DNA of 50,668 nt. Origin: an uncultured beta proteobacterium. GTDB taxonomy: Bacteria; Pseudomonadota; Gammaproteobacteria; Burkholderiales; Burkholderiaceae_C. A program made the translations under genes and the position numbers. This document shows positions 31,288-40,217 of this stretch, piece by piece (position 1 is the first letter of the stretch; every line of letters starts with the position of its first letter). The notes beneath the pieces were generated by a model. The model was not told where the DNA came from, made no database searches, and was given only the letters and a program-made list of their open reading frames with translations. The stretch spans positions 1-50,668 of the forward strand of contig CAIKLM010000077.1 of NCBI GenBank assembly GCA_903828235.1, given 5' to 3'.

Positions 31288-31364
31288 GGGCCGGTAGCTC
31301 AGTCGGTCAGAGCAAGGGGCTCATAACCCCGGGGTCACAGGTTCGAGCCCTGTCCGGCCCACCA
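31288..31364 (+). tRNA. tRNA with anticodon CAT (elongator Met, or Ile2)
   Basis: Full cloverleaf: acceptor GGGCCGG/CCGGCCC, D stem GCTC/GAGC, anticodon stem with loop CTCATAA (anticodon at 31322-31324), T stem ACAGG/CCTGT with TTCGAGC, discriminator A and encoded CCA. It lacks the three G:C pairs plus C1 mismatch of initiator tRNA. An AGAAT at 31264-31268 could be its -10. Anticodon-stem pair 27:43 is A opposite G. Elongator Met is most likely; tRNA-Ile2, with a modified C34, cannot be excluded by eye. Confidence 0.93.
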
Positions 31365-31513
31365 CGGGCCGCCTGCTCCTTGCGCCGATGGCTCGTGTGC
31401 ACCGTGCCGGCCGCCCCGTGCGGGAAGACCCTGCCCTTGCCAGGCCCTGGCGTCGGCCCCACCATCGATTTCCGCCTGCGCCGCGTTTCGGCGCTCACGT
31501 GAAAGCAACCCCC

Positions 31514-31753
31514 ATGAAGAAGCTCCTGGTCACCCTCACCCTGGCCTGCAGTGCGGGGCTGGTCTTTGCCCACGGCTGCCCGCGCGAGATGGCCGCCATC
31601 GACGCGCGCATGGCCACCAACCCGAAGCTCTCCGACGCCGACCGGGCCAAGGTCCAGAAGCTGCGCGCCGACGGCGAGGCCGCGCACAAGGCCGGCAAGC
31701 ACGACGACTCGATGAAGCTGCTGGCCGAGGCCAAGAAGATCCTGGGCATCTGA
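31514..31753 (+). CDS. Small exported helical protein
   Basis: 79 residues: signal peptide (MKKLLVTLTLACSAGLVFA, residues 1-19) followed by a charged, probably two-helix mature chain (AAIDARMATNPKLSDADRAK and a Lys/Ala-rich end). One cysteine remains in the mature part. I do not recognise a named family, though short proteins of this kind occur in Burkholderiales. ATG start. It follows the tRNA by 149 bases; no terminator is seen between them. Confidence 0.7.
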   Translation: MKKLLVTLTLACSAGLVFAHGCPREMAAIDARMATNPKLSDADRAKVQKLRADGEAAHKAGKHDDSMKLLAEAKKILGI

Positions 31754-31760
31754 GGACGGG

Positions 31761-31815
31761 GGCAAGTGCCGGCCACGGCCGGCTTGCCTTGCGGCGGCGC
31801 TAGTGCAGCGCCGCC
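31761..31815. terminator. Two consecutive hairpins between converging genes
   Basis: GCCGGCC/GGCCGGC flanked by GGCAA/TTGCC (31761-31788), and GGCGGCGC/GCGCCGCC with a seven-base loop (31793-31815), lie between the small exported gene and the convergent HNH gene. They could stop transcription from both sides, but U-runs are poor. Confidence 0.4.
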
Positions 31816-31861
31816 ACTCGCGCCGGCGCTTCCAGCGCCGCGGCGCGCATCAGCGACGCCA

Positions 31862-32419
31862 CTACCCGTGCAGCCGCGAGCTGCGCGGCACGCTGGCGAG
31901 CAGGAATTCCATCTGATCGGTCACGATGCGTCGGCCGCGAAGGATCATGTCCTCGTGCAGGCTGGGCACATAGGGCAGGTACAGCAGCGACATGCGCGCC
32001 TCCTCGGGCAGGCGGTTGCCCTTGTGGCCGTTGCAGGTGCGGCACGCGGTGATGCAGTTCATCCAGGTGTCCTCGCCACCACGCGACACCGGCACGATGT
32101 GCTCCCGCGTCAGTTCGTCAACGTGGAAGCGGCCCCCGCAGTAGGCGCAGACCTGCCGGTCGCGCGCGAACAGCTTGGGGTTGGTGATGGCCGGCGTGCT
32201 GCGCCAGGCGCGGGTGGGCATGGCGCCGCGCACGGCCACGATGGGATGCAGCTCGATGCGGCTCTGCACGCCGGTGGCGCGCTGGATGCCGCCGCGCAGC
32301 ACCTGGAAGGTGTCGCCCAGCGTCCAGGCGACGGCGTGGCTGGCATAGAGCACCGCGGCTTCCCGGGGGCTGATCCACGCCTGAGGCCGGCCTGACACGT
32401 CCAGCTGCAGCACATCCAT
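31862..32419 (-). CDS. HNH endonuclease-domain protein
   Basis: 185 residues with a complete HNH/zinc motif in the second half: CAYC at 91-94, REHIVPVSRGG (H107), N121, and CRTCNGHK with C126, C129 and H132. The first 80 residues are a beta-rich domain of unknown role. Single-gene HNH proteins like this are widespread in proteobacteria and may act in DNA processing or defence; no methylase or toxin partner is nearby. The ATG at 32419 is the only good start. Confidence 0.85.
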   Translation of the reverse strand: MDVLQLDVSGRPQAWISPREAAVLYASHAVAWTLGDTFQVLRGGIQRATGVQSRIELHPIVAVRGAMPTRAWRSTPAITNPKLFARDRQVCAYCGGRFHVDELTREHIVPVSRGGEDTWMNCITACRTCNGHKGNRLPEEARMSLLYLPYVPSLHEDMILRGRRIVTDQMEFLLASVPRSSRLHG

Positions 32420-32529
32420 GCGCCAAGCCTACCCGAACGGCGGCGGCGCGTTCAACCGCACTCGCTGCGGCCCGTTTCGAGGGTTAACGCCGAGCCAACG
32501 GGCGCCCTGGCTTGCGCAGCGCGCCGTCG

Positions 32530-32580
32530 TTAGGGAGCAGACCCCAAAAAAGTCGCTGTCCCCGGGAACCCAGGGGCATC
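32530..32580 (+). repeat. Possible REP-like intergenic sequence
   Basis: Between the HNH gene and the TetR gene, TAGGGAGCAGACCCC is followed by an A-run and an imperfect palindrome (CCCCGGG at 32560-32566 with CCCAGGGG at 32569-32576). The pattern resembles fragments of RAYT-associated REP elements known in other proteobacteria, but I see only one copy in this window, so this is weak. Confidence 0.25.
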
Positions 32581-32596
32581 GTCCGGCGTCAGAATA

Positions 32597-32608
32597 GAAC
32601 GACCGTTC
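32597..32608 (+). promoter_or_regulatory. Probable TetR-family operator
   Basis: GAACGACCGTTC is a perfect inverted repeat (GAACG, two-base spacer, CGTTC) 20 bases before the ATG of the TetR gene. Operators of the form GAACGNNCGTTC are typical of TetR regulators of fatty-acid genes, so the gene probably represses itself and the downstream operon. Confidence 0.7.
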
Positions 32609-32628
32609 GATTTTGTGGATCTCCCCTG

Positions 32629-33360
32629 ATGCCGATGGATCTGCGCCGCCACGACGACGCGCTCGACAGCCCCGCGGCCACCCGCGCGCTGCCGCGCGGT
32701 GCCGCGCGCGCGCTGCACAAGGGTCAGCAGACGCGCGCCGCCATCCTGGACGCCGCCCTGGGCCTGGCCTCGCACATGGGGCTGGAGGGCCTGTCCATCG
32801 GTGCGCTGGCCGAGGTCATGCAGATGAGCAAGAGCGGCGTCTTCGCGCACTTCGGCTCGCGCGAGGAGTTGCAGATCAGCGTCATCCGCGAGTACCACCG
32901 GCGCTTCGAGGACGAGGTGTTTTTCCCGGCCGTCCGCCAGCCGCGCGGGCTGCCGCGGCTGCGCGCGATGTTCGAGAACTGGCTCAAGCGCGTGAGCGTG
33001 GAGATCGACTCCGGCTGCATCTACATCAGCGGCGCCGTCGAGTTCGACGACCGCCCGGGCCCGGTGCGCGACGCGCTGGCCGGCATGGTGTGCGACTGGC
33101 ACGCCGCGATGGAAAGGGCCATCCGCCTCGCCGTCGAGGAAGGCCACCTGCGCACCGACACCGATGCCGAGCAGATGCTGTTCGAACTGCACGGGCTGAT
33201 CCTCGCGCTGCACCACGACGCGCGCTTCCTTCGCCGCCCCGGCGCGCTCGACCGCGCGCGCCGCGGCTTCGACCGCATCCTGGCGCGCTACGCCACCGCC
33301 GGCGCCGCCTCGGCCCCCGTCGCGGAGCCCGCCGCCCCCGCGCGCCGTGCCCGCCGCTGA
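32629..33360 (+). CDS. TetR-family regulator of the fatty-acid operon
   Basis: 243 residues. Helix-turn-helix at about 30-75 (TRAAILDAALGLASHMGLEG, then QMSKSGVFAHFGSREELQ), followed by a helical C-terminal ligand domain and a disordered Ala/Arg tail. It precedes acyl-CoA dehydrogenase and beta-oxidation genes, and carries a palindromic operator in front, so it is probably an acyl-CoA- or fatty-acid-responsive repressor (inference). The ATG at 32629 was taken; a second in-frame ATG is two codons later. Confidence 0.85.
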   Translation: MPMDLRRHDDALDSPAATRALPRGAARALHKGQQTRAAILDAALGLASHMGLEGLSIGALAEVMQMSKSGVFAHFGSREELQISVIREYHRRFEDEVFFPAVRQPRGLPRLRAMFENWLKRVSVEIDSGCIYISGAVEFDDRPGPVRDALAGMVCDWHAAMERAIRLAVEEGHLRTDTDAEQMLFELHGLILALHHDARFLRRPGALDRARRGFDRILARYATAGAASAPVAEPAAPARRARR

Positions 33361-33415
33361 GAGCGCCGGGCCGCCCGCTTCCTTTCGCCCATCCCTCGTC
33401 CCCAGGAGTCGCACC

Positions 33416-35206
33416 ATGCCCCAGTACAACCCGCCGCTGCGCGACATGCAGTTCGTGCTGCACGAACTGCTCGATGTGACCGGGGAGCTGAAGCAATACC
33501 CGGCACACGCCGAGATCGACGCCGACACCATCAACGCCGTGCTGCAGGAAGGTGGCCGCTTCTGCGCCGAGGTGCTGGCGCCGCTGAATCTCAGCGGCGA
33601 CCAGGAAGGCTGCACGCTGGACCGCACGACCCACGCCGTGACCACGCCCAAGGGCTTCAAGGAGGCCTACGCGAAGTACGTCGAAGGCGGCTGGCCGGCG
33701 CTGTCGTCCGATCCCGACTACGGTGGGCAGGGCCTGCCGCACGTGGTGAACCAGAGCTTCTACGAGATGCTCAACAGCGCCAACCAGGCCTGGACCATGT
33801 ACCCCGGCCTGGCCCACGGCGCCTACGAGTGCCTGCACGCCCACGCCACGCCGGAGCAGAAGCAACTGTACCTGCCCAAGCTGGTCAGCGGCGAGTGGAT
33901 CGGCACCATGTGCTTGACCGAGCCGCACTGCGGCACCGACCTCGGCCTGCTGCGCACCAAGGCCGAGCCGCAGGCCGACGGCAGCCACCGCCTCAGCGGC
34001 AGCAAGATCTTCATCAGCGGCGGCGAGAGCGACTTCGCCGCCAACATCGTGCACCTGGTGCTGGCCCGCCTGCCCGACGCACCGGCCGGCAGCAAGGGCA
34101 TCAGCCTTTTCGTGGTGCCGAAGTTCCTGCCCACGGCCGACGGTGGCGTGGGCGCGCGCAACGGCATCTACTGCACCGGCCTCGAGCACAAGATGGGCAT
34201 CAACGGCAGCGCCACCTGCCAGATCACGCTGGAGGGCGCCACGGGCTGGCTGGTGGGCGAGCCCAACAAGGGCCTGGCCGCCATGTTCGTGATGATGAAC
34301 GTGGCGCGCATCGGCGTGGGCATGCAGGGCCTGGGCCTCACCGAGGTGGCCTACCAGAACGCCGTGGCCTACGCGAAGGACCGCCTGCAGATGCGCAGCC
34401 TCACGGGTGCCAAGGCCGCCGACAAGCCGGCCGACCCCATCATCGTGCACCCCGACGTGCGCAAGATGCTGCTGACGGCGCGCGCCTATGCCGAGGGCGG
34501 CCGCGCGCTGGCGATGTGGACGACGTTGATGGTCGACAAGTCCCTGTCCACCGACGACGAGGACGAGCGGCGCGACTGCGATGACCTCGTGGCGTTGATG
34601 ACCCCCATCGTCAAGGCCTTCCTCACCGACAACGCCTGGATCGCCACCTCGCACTGCCTGCAGGTCTTCGGCGGCCACGGCTACGTCAAGGAGTGGGGCA
34701 TGGAGCAGTTCGTGCGCGACTCCCGCATCAACATGATCTACGAGGGCACGAACACCATCCAGAGCCTGGACCTGCTGGGCCGCAAGGTGCTGGCCGACAA
34801 CGGCAAGAAGCTGAAGAAGTTCGGCGCGCTGGTGCAGGCCTTCGTCGAGGAGGAAGGCGTGCGCGAGGACATGCAGGAGTTCGTGAACCCGCTGGCCGAC
34901 CTGGGCGACAAGGTGACCAAGCTGACCACCGAGCTCGGCATGAAGGCCTTCGGCAACGCCGACGAGGTGGGCGGCGCCGCGGTGGACTACCTGCGGGTGT
35001 GCGGCCACCTGGTCTTCGCGTACTTCTTCGCCCGCATGGCCCGCATCGCGCTCGACCGCAAGGACAGCGGCGACCCCTTCTACACCGCCAAGCTGCACAC
35101 CGCGCGCTTCTACTTCGCCAAGCTGCTGCCCGAGACCGCCGGCCTCATCCGCAGCGCGCGCAGCGGCGTGGCGCCGCTGCTGGCGATGGACGAGGCGCTG
35201 TTCTGA
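33416..35206 (+). CDS. Acyl-CoA dehydrogenase (long, about 600 residues)
   Basis: 596-residue FAD enzyme for the first step of beta-oxidation. Visible are MCLTEPHCGTDLGLLRTKA and the FAD-binding LSGSKIFISGGES in the middle domain, YGGQGLPHVV, and MIYEGTNTIQ with the likely catalytic base E443. The C-terminal extra domain (about residues 470-596) is typical of the DmdC/large ACAD subfamily. Substrate chain length cannot be told. ATG preceded by AGGAG. First enzyme gene after the regulator. Confidence 0.92.
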   Translation: MPQYNPPLRDMQFVLHELLDVTGELKQYPAHAEIDADTINAVLQEGGRFCAEVLAPLNLSGDQEGCTLDRTTHAVTTPKGFKEAYAKYVEGGWPALSSDPDYGGQGLPHVVNQSFYEMLNSANQAWTMYPGLAHGAYECLHAHATPEQKQLYLPKLVSGEWIGTMCLTEPHCGTDLGLLRTKAEPQADGSHRLSGSKIFISGGESDFAANIVHLVLARLPDAPAGSKGISLFVVPKFLPTADGGVGARNGIYCTGLEHKMGINGSATCQITLEGATGWLVGEPNKGLAAMFVMMNVARIGVGMQGLGLTEVAYQNAVAYAKDRLQMRSLTGAKAADKPADPIIVHPDVRKMLLTARAYAEGGRALAMWTTLMVDKSLSTDDEDERRDCDDLVALMTPIVKAFLTDNAWIATSHCLQVFGGHGYVKEWGMEQFVRDSRINMIYEGTNTIQSLDLLGRKVLADNGKKLKKFGALVQAFVEEEGVREDMQEFVNPLADLGDKVTKLTTELGMKAFGNADEVGGAAVDYLRVCGHLVFAYFFARMARIALDRKDSGDPFYTAKLHTARFYFAKLLPETAGLIRSARSGVAPLLAMDEALF

Positions 35207-35258
35207 GCGCCCCGGCCCCTGCCCAACCGACCGCCCCAACGACACGAGGAGACCCGTC

Positions 35259-35699
35259 ATGAAGACCCTGTCCATCGCTGCCGCCCTGACGCTGTTCGCC
35301 GGCGCCGCCCTGGCCCAGGCCACGCCCGTGGGCGTGTGGAAGACCATCGACGACAAGACCAAGACCGAGCGCGCGCAGATCCGCATCACCGAGTCGGGCG
35401 GCGTGCTCAGCGGCCGCATCGAGAAGCTGCTCGCACCCGACGCCAAGCCCGACGCCGTCTGCGACAAGTGCAGCGACGACCGCAAGGGCAAGCCCATCGT
35501 CGGCATGGAGATCCTGCGCGGCGTGCGCAAGACCGACGGCCACGACCACTGGGACGGCGGCACCATCCTCGACGCCGCCGAGGGCAAGGTCTACAAGGTG
35601 CGCATGACGCCCGCCGACGGCGGCAAGAAGCTTGACGTGCGCGGCTACGTGGGCATGCCCATGCTCGGCCGCACGCAGACCTGGATCCGCATCGAGTAA
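35259..35699 (+). CDS. DUF2147-domain exported protein
   Basis: 146 residues: signal peptide (1-19, SIAAALTLFAGAALA) and a DUF2147 beta domain (GVWKTIDDKTKTERAQIRI, ISG-like LSGRIEKLL, CDKCSDDRKGKPIVGM, LDVRGYVGMPMLGRTQTW). Function unknown; a lipocalin-like lipid-binding role has been guessed for the fold. It sits inside the beta-oxidation operon, in which it is often found in Burkholderiales to my knowledge. Confidence 0.85.
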   Translation: MKTLSIAAALTLFAGAALAQATPVGVWKTIDDKTKTERAQIRITESGGVLSGRIEKLLAPDAKPDAVCDKCSDDRKGKPIVGMEILRGVRKTDGHDHWDGGTILDAAEGKVYKVRMTPADGGKKLDVRGYVGMPMLGRTQTWIRIE

Positions 35700-35711
35700 G
35701 GAAGGCCCGAC

Positions 35712-38180
35712 ATGAACCGATTCCCCGTGCGCAAGGTGGCCGTCCTCGGCGCCGGCGTGATGGGCGCGCAGATCGCCGCCCACCTCGTGAACTGCCGCGT
35801 GCCGGTGGTGCTGTTCGACCTGCCCGCGAAGGAAGGCCCGAAGAGCGCGATCGCCCAGAAGGCCATCGAGAACCTGAAGAAGATCAAGCCCGCGCCGCTG
35901 GGCCTGGCCGACGAGGCGGCGCTGATCCAGCCCGCCAACTACGAGGAGCACCTGGCGCTGCTGGGCGAGTGCGACCTCGTCGTCGAGGCCATCGCCGAGC
36001 GCATGGACTGGAAGCTCGACCTCTACGCGAAGATCGCGCCGCACGTCGCGCCGCACGCGCTGCTGGCCAGCAACACCTCGGGCCTGAGCATCACGAAGCT
36101 CAGCGAGGTGCTGCCCGAGGCGATCCGCCCGCGCTTCTGCGGCATTCACTTCTTCAACCCGCCGCGCTACATGGCGCTGGTGGAGCTGATCGACACGCCC
36201 GCCACCCGGCCCGAGGTGCTCGACCAGCTCGAGGCCTTCGTCACCACCGCCCTGGGCAAGAGCGTGGTGCGCGCCAAGGACAGCCCGAACTTCATCGCCA
36301 ACCGGGTGGGCATCGCCGGGATGCTGGCCACGATGAAGGAGGCCGCGACCTACGGCCTGGGCTACGACGTCGTCGACGACCTCACCGGCAAGAAGATGGG
36401 CCGCGCCAGCAGCGGCACCTTCCGCACGGCCGACGTGGTAGGCCTGGACACCATGGCCCACGTCATCAAGACGCTCCAGGACAACCTGCAGGACGACCCC
36501 TTCTACGAAAGCTACGCCACCCCGCCGGTGCTGGCAGGGCTCATCGAGAAGGGCGCCCTGGGCCAGAAGGCCGGCGCCGGCTTCTACAAGAAGGCGGGCA
36601 AGGACATCCTGCGGCTGGACCCCGCCACGGGCGAGTACGTGCCCGCCGGCGGCAAGGCCGACCCGCTGCTGGACCGCATCCTCAAGAAGCCCCCGGCCGA
36701 GCGGCTGAAGCTGCTGCGCGAGAGCAGCCACCCGCAGGCGAAGTTCGTCTGGGCCATCCTGCGCGACGCCTTCCATTACGCCGCCGTGCACCTGGAGGCC
36801 ATCGCCGAGACCGCGCGCGACGTCGACTTCGCGATGCGCTGGGGCTTCGGCAGCAAGCAGGGCCCGTTCGAGCTGTGGCAGGCCGCCGGCTGGCGGCAGG
36901 TGGCCGAGTGGGTGCAGGCCGACATCGACGCGGGCGTGGCACTGTGCAAGGCACCGCTGCCCCCGTGGGTGTGGGCGGTGGACGGGGTGCACACGGCCGA
37001 GGGCTCGTTCAGTCCCTCGGCCTCCACGATCCGCCTGCACCAGGTCGAGAAGTCGCTCGGCCCGCTGTCGTTCGCGCTGGACGCCAATCTCAGCACGCTC
37101 AAGCACGTGCCGCTGCGGGATCTGCCGGTCTACCAGCGACAGGCCTTCCGCGAGAACGTGCTGGGCTCGGGCGCGGTGGAGCCGCTGAAGAGCGGGACCG
37201 AGGTCTGGAAGAACGACGACGTTCGGCTGTGGACGCCGGAGGGTGCCTCGTACGACGGCGTCCTCGTGGCCAGCATCACCTGCAAGCTGCACCTCATCAG
37301 CCCGGCCGTCGTGGAGGGCCTGCTCAAGGCCGTGGAGCTGGCCGAGCAGTCGTACGCCGGCGTCGTGATCTGGTCGCCGGACGACGTGTTCTCGGCCGGT
37401 GCCAACCTCGAGGCCCTGATGCCGGTGTTCATGAAGCACGGCAGCATGGGCATCAAGCCCGAGGTCAAGAAGCTGCAGGACGCGCTGCTGCGGGTGCGCT
37501 ATGCGCAGGTGCCGGTGGTGGCGGCCGTGCGCGGCATCGCGCTGGGCGGCGGCAACGAGGTCGCCATCCACTGCGCGCGCCGCGTCGCCGCGATGGAGAG
37601 CTACATGGGCTTCGTCGAGGTCGGCGTGGGCCTGGTGCCCGCCGGCGGCGGCCTGGCCTTCGTCGCGCGCCGCGCCGCCGAGATGGCCGCGGCGGGCAAC
37701 GCCAATGCCGACATCCAGAAGTTCCTGATCGACGGCTTCACCAGCGCCGCGATGGCCAAGGTGGGCACCAGCGCGCTGGAAAACCGCAAGCTCGGCTACC
37801 TGATCGACGGCGACGTGGTGGTGCCGCACAAGGACGAGCTGCTGTTCGTGGCCGCGGCGCAGGTGCGCGCCATGGCCGCCAGCGGCTGGCGCCCGCCGTT
37901 GCGCGCGCCGTTCCCGGTGGCCGGCCGCTCGGCCATTGCCACCATCAAGGGCCAGCTGGCCAACATGCGCGACGGCGGCTTCGTCAGCGCGCACGACTTC
38001 CACCTGGCCACGTTGATCGCCGAGGTGGTGTGCGGCGGCGACGTCGACGGCGGCAGCCTCGTCACCGAGGAGTACCTGCACGCGCTGGAGCGCGACCGCT
38101 TCTGCGCGCTGCTGGACCACCCCAAGACGCAGGAACGCATCATGGGCATGCTGCAGACCGGCAAGCCCGTCAGGAACTGA
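35712..38180 (+). CDS. 3-Hydroxyacyl-CoA dehydrogenase / enoyl-CoA hydratase (FadN type)
   Basis: 822-residue bifunctional beta-oxidation enzyme. Domain order is dehydrogenase first (GAGVMG, residues 13-18; HFFNPPRYM; AKDSPNFIANRVG) and hydratase last (VAAVRGIALGGGNEVAIH, FVEVGVGLVPAGGG). This is the reverse of FadB/FadJ and matches the FadN-like group. ATG start, 12 bases after the DUF2147 stop; the thiolase gene follows. Confidence 0.93.
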   Translation: MNRFPVRKVAVLGAGVMGAQIAAHLVNCRVPVVLFDLPAKEGPKSAIAQKAIENLKKIKPAPLGLADEAALIQPANYEEHLALLGECDLVVEAIAERMDWKLDLYAKIAPHVAPHALLASNTSGLSITKLSEVLPEAIRPRFCGIHFFNPPRYMALVELIDTPATRPEVLDQLEAFVTTALGKSVVRAKDSPNFIANRVGIAGMLATMKEAATYGLGYDVVDDLTGKKMGRASSGTFRTADVVGLDTMAHVIKTLQDNLQDDPFYESYATPPVLAGLIEKGALGQKAGAGFYKKAGKDILRLDPATGEYVPAGGKADPLLDRILKKPPAERLKLLRESSHPQAKFVWAILRDAFHYAAVHLEAIAETARDVDFAMRWGFGSKQGPFELWQAAGWRQVAEWVQADIDAGVALCKAPLPPWVWAVDGVHTAEGSFSPSASTIRLHQVEKSLGPLSFALDANLSTLKHVPLRDLPVYQRQAFRENVLGSGAVEPLKSGTEVWKNDDVRLWTPEGASYDGVLVASITCKLHLISPAVVEGLLKAVELAEQSYAGVVIWSPDDVFSAGANLEALMPVFMKHGSMGIKPEVKKLQDALLRVRYAQVPVVAAVRGIALGGGNEVAIHCARRVAAMESYMGFVEVGVGLVPAGGGLAFVARRAAEMAAAGNANADIQKFLIDGFTSAAMAKVGTSALENRKLGYLIDGDVVVPHKDELLFVAAAQVRAMAASGWRPPLRAPFPVAGRSAIATIKGQLANMRDGGFVSAHDFHLATLIAEVVCGGDVDGGSLVTEEYLHALERDRFCALLDHPKTQERIMGMLQTGKPVRN

Positions 38181-38200
38181 GCGGCGAGGACGACACCATC

Positions 38201-39400
38201 ATGAGCAAGCAGATCCAGGACGCCTACATCGTCGCCGCCAGCCGCACGCCCATCGGCAAGGCCCCGCGCGGCGTGTTCCGCAACACCCGGCCCGACGACC
38301 TGCTGGTCGCGGCCGTCCGCAGCGCGCTGGCCCAGGTGCCGACGCTGGACCCCAAGGCCATCGAGGACGCGGTGGTCGGCTGCAGCTTCCCCGAGGCCGA
38401 GCAGGGCATCAACATGGCCCGCGTGGCCATGGTGCTGGCCGGGCTGCCGCACAGCGTGGGCGGCGTCACCGTCAACCGCTTCTGCGCCAGCGGCCTGACG
38501 GCGCTGCAGATGGCGGCCGACCGCATCCGCGTCGGCGAGGCCGAGGTCATGATCGCCGGCGGCGCCGAAAGCATGAGCATGGTGCCGATGGGCGGCAACA
38601 AGCCCAGCTTCAACCCCGAGGTGTTCACGCGCGACGAGAACATTGGCATCGCCTACGGCATGGGCCTGACCGCCGAGAAGGTGGCCGCGCAGTGGAAGGT
38701 CAGCCGCGAGGACCAGGACGCCTTCGCGCTGGCCTCGCACCAGAAGGCGCTGGCAGCGCAGGCCGCGGGCGAGTTCGCGGGCGAGATCGTGCCGGTGGAG
38801 GTGGTCTCGCGCCTGCCCGACCTGGCCAGTGGCGGGGTGAGCGTGAGCACGCGCACCGTGAGCCTGGACGAGGGCGCGCGGCCCGACACCAGCCTGGAGG
38901 GCCTGGCCCGGCTGAAGCCGGTGTTCGCGGCCAAGGGCAGCGTCACGGCCGGCAACAGCTCGCAGACCAGCGACGGCGCCGGCGCGCTGATCCTGGCCTC
39001 CGAGAAGGCCTGCCGGCAGTTCGACCTCAAGCCGCTGGCGCGCTTCGTCGGCTTCGCGGCGCGCGGCGTGGCGCCCGAGATCATGGGCATCGGCCCGATC
39101 GAGGCCATCCCGGCGGTGCTGAAGAGCGCGGGGCTGACGCTCGACGACATGGGCTGGATCGAGCTCAACGAGGCCTTCGCCGCGCAGGCGCTGGCGGTCA
39201 TCCGCACCTGCGGGCTGGACCCGGCCCGGGTCAACCCCATGGGCGGCGCCATCGCGCTGGGCCACCCGCTGGGCGCCACCGGCGCCATCCGCGCCGCCAC
39301 CGTGGTGCACGCGCTGCAGCGCCGCCAGCTGAAGTACGGCATGGTCACCATGTGCGTGGGCATGGGCCAGGGTGCCGCCGGCATCCTGGAGCGCGTGTGA
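38201..39400 (+). CDS. Acetyl-CoA acyltransferase (thiolase)
   Basis: 399-residue thiolase for the last step of beta-oxidation. The acyl-accepting cysteine is C95 (VNRFCASGLTALQMA), with GHPLGATGA and the second catalytic cysteine region MCVGMGQGAAGI at the C-terminus. Product 3-ketoacyl-CoA plus CoA to acetyl-CoA. Partner of the FadN-type protein upstream. ATG after 20 bases of spacer. Confidence 0.94.
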   Translation: MSKQIQDAYIVAASRTPIGKAPRGVFRNTRPDDLLVAAVRSALAQVPTLDPKAIEDAVVGCSFPEAEQGINMARVAMVLAGLPHSVGGVTVNRFCASGLTALQMAADRIRVGEAEVMIAGGAESMSMVPMGGNKPSFNPEVFTRDENIGIAYGMGLTAEKVAAQWKVSREDQDAFALASHQKALAAQAAGEFAGEIVPVEVVSRLPDLASGGVSVSTRTVSLDEGARPDTSLEGLARLKPVFAAKGSVTAGNSSQTSDGAGALILASEKACRQFDLKPLARFVGFAARGVAPEIMGIGPIEAIPAVLKSAGLTLDDMGWIELNEAFAAQALAVIRTCGLDPARVNPMGGAIALGHPLGATGAIRAATVVHALQRRQLKYGMVTMCVGMGQGAAGILERV

Positions 39401-39431
39401 CCGAGACCACCATCCCCACGGAGTCCACCGC

Positions 39432-40205
39432 ATGAGCATCAAGACCGCCACGATCGACGGCGTGGCCACGATCGAGATCGCGCGCCCCGAGAAGAAGAAC
39501 GCGTTCACCGTGGCCATGTACCAGGCCATGGCGGACGCGCTGAACGCCGCGCGCGAGGACGCTGCCGTGCGCGCGGTGCTGATCACGGGACAGCCCGGCA
39601 TCTTCACCAGCGGCAACGACGTCGAGGACTTCCTCACGCGCCCGCCGGGGCAGGGCAGCGACTCGATGGAGTCGCCGGTGTTCCGCTTCATGCGCGCGCT
39701 GCTGGACTGCGACAAGCCGGTGGTGGCCGCGGTCACCGGCGCGGCCATCGGCATCGGCACGACCATGCTGCTGCACTGCGATTTCGTCTACGTTTCCGAC
39801 GAGGCCCGCCTGGCCATGCCCTTCGTGGCCCTGGGCCTGGTGCCCGAGTACGCCAGCAGCCTGCTGGTGCCGCAGCTGATGGGCCACCGCCGCGCGGCCG
39901 AGAAGCTGCTGCTCGGCGACCCCTTCACGCCCGAGCAGGCGGTGGAGTGCGGCATTGCCAACGCCGTGCTGCCGGCCGCCGAGGTGGTGGCGCACGCGCG
40001 CCGCGTGGCGGCCCGCTTCAACGCGCTGCCGCCGGGCGCCGTTCGCGAGGCCAAGCAGCTGATGCGCGCCCCCGAGCGCGAGCGGCTGCTGCAGACCATC
40101 CGCACCGAGGGCGAGATCTTCGGCCGCCGGCTGCGCAGCCCCGAGGCGATGGAGGCCTTCCAGGCCTTCCTGCAGAAGCGCAAGCCCGACTTCAGCCGGT
40201 TCTGA
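39432..40205 (+). CDS. Enoyl-CoA hydratase/isomerase family protein
   Basis: 257-residue crotonase-fold protein (ATIEIARPEKKNAFTVAMY, then ITGQPGIFTSGNDVEDF as the first oxyanion strand, VAAVTGAAIGIGTTMLLHCD as the second, and MPFVALGLVPEYASS). It is closer to isomerase or accessory hydratases (PaaG/ECI2-like) than to FadB's domain. The second glutamate usual in hydratases (positions near ALGLVPEY) is present as one Glu. Exact reaction uncertain. Starts after a 31-base spacer. Confidence 0.88.
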   Translation: MSIKTATIDGVATIEIARPEKKNAFTVAMYQAMADALNAAREDAAVRAVLITGQPGIFTSGNDVEDFLTRPPGQGSDSMESPVFRFMRALLDCDKPVVAAVTGAAIGIGTTMLLHCDFVYVSDEARLAMPFVALGLVPEYASSLLVPQLMGHRRAAEKLLLGDPFTPEQAVECGIANAVLPAAEVVAHARRVAARFNALPPGAVREAKQLMRAPERERLLQTIRTEGEIFGRRLRSPEAMEAFQAFLQKRKPDFSRF

Positions 40206-40217
40206 GCAGGCGCGCCC

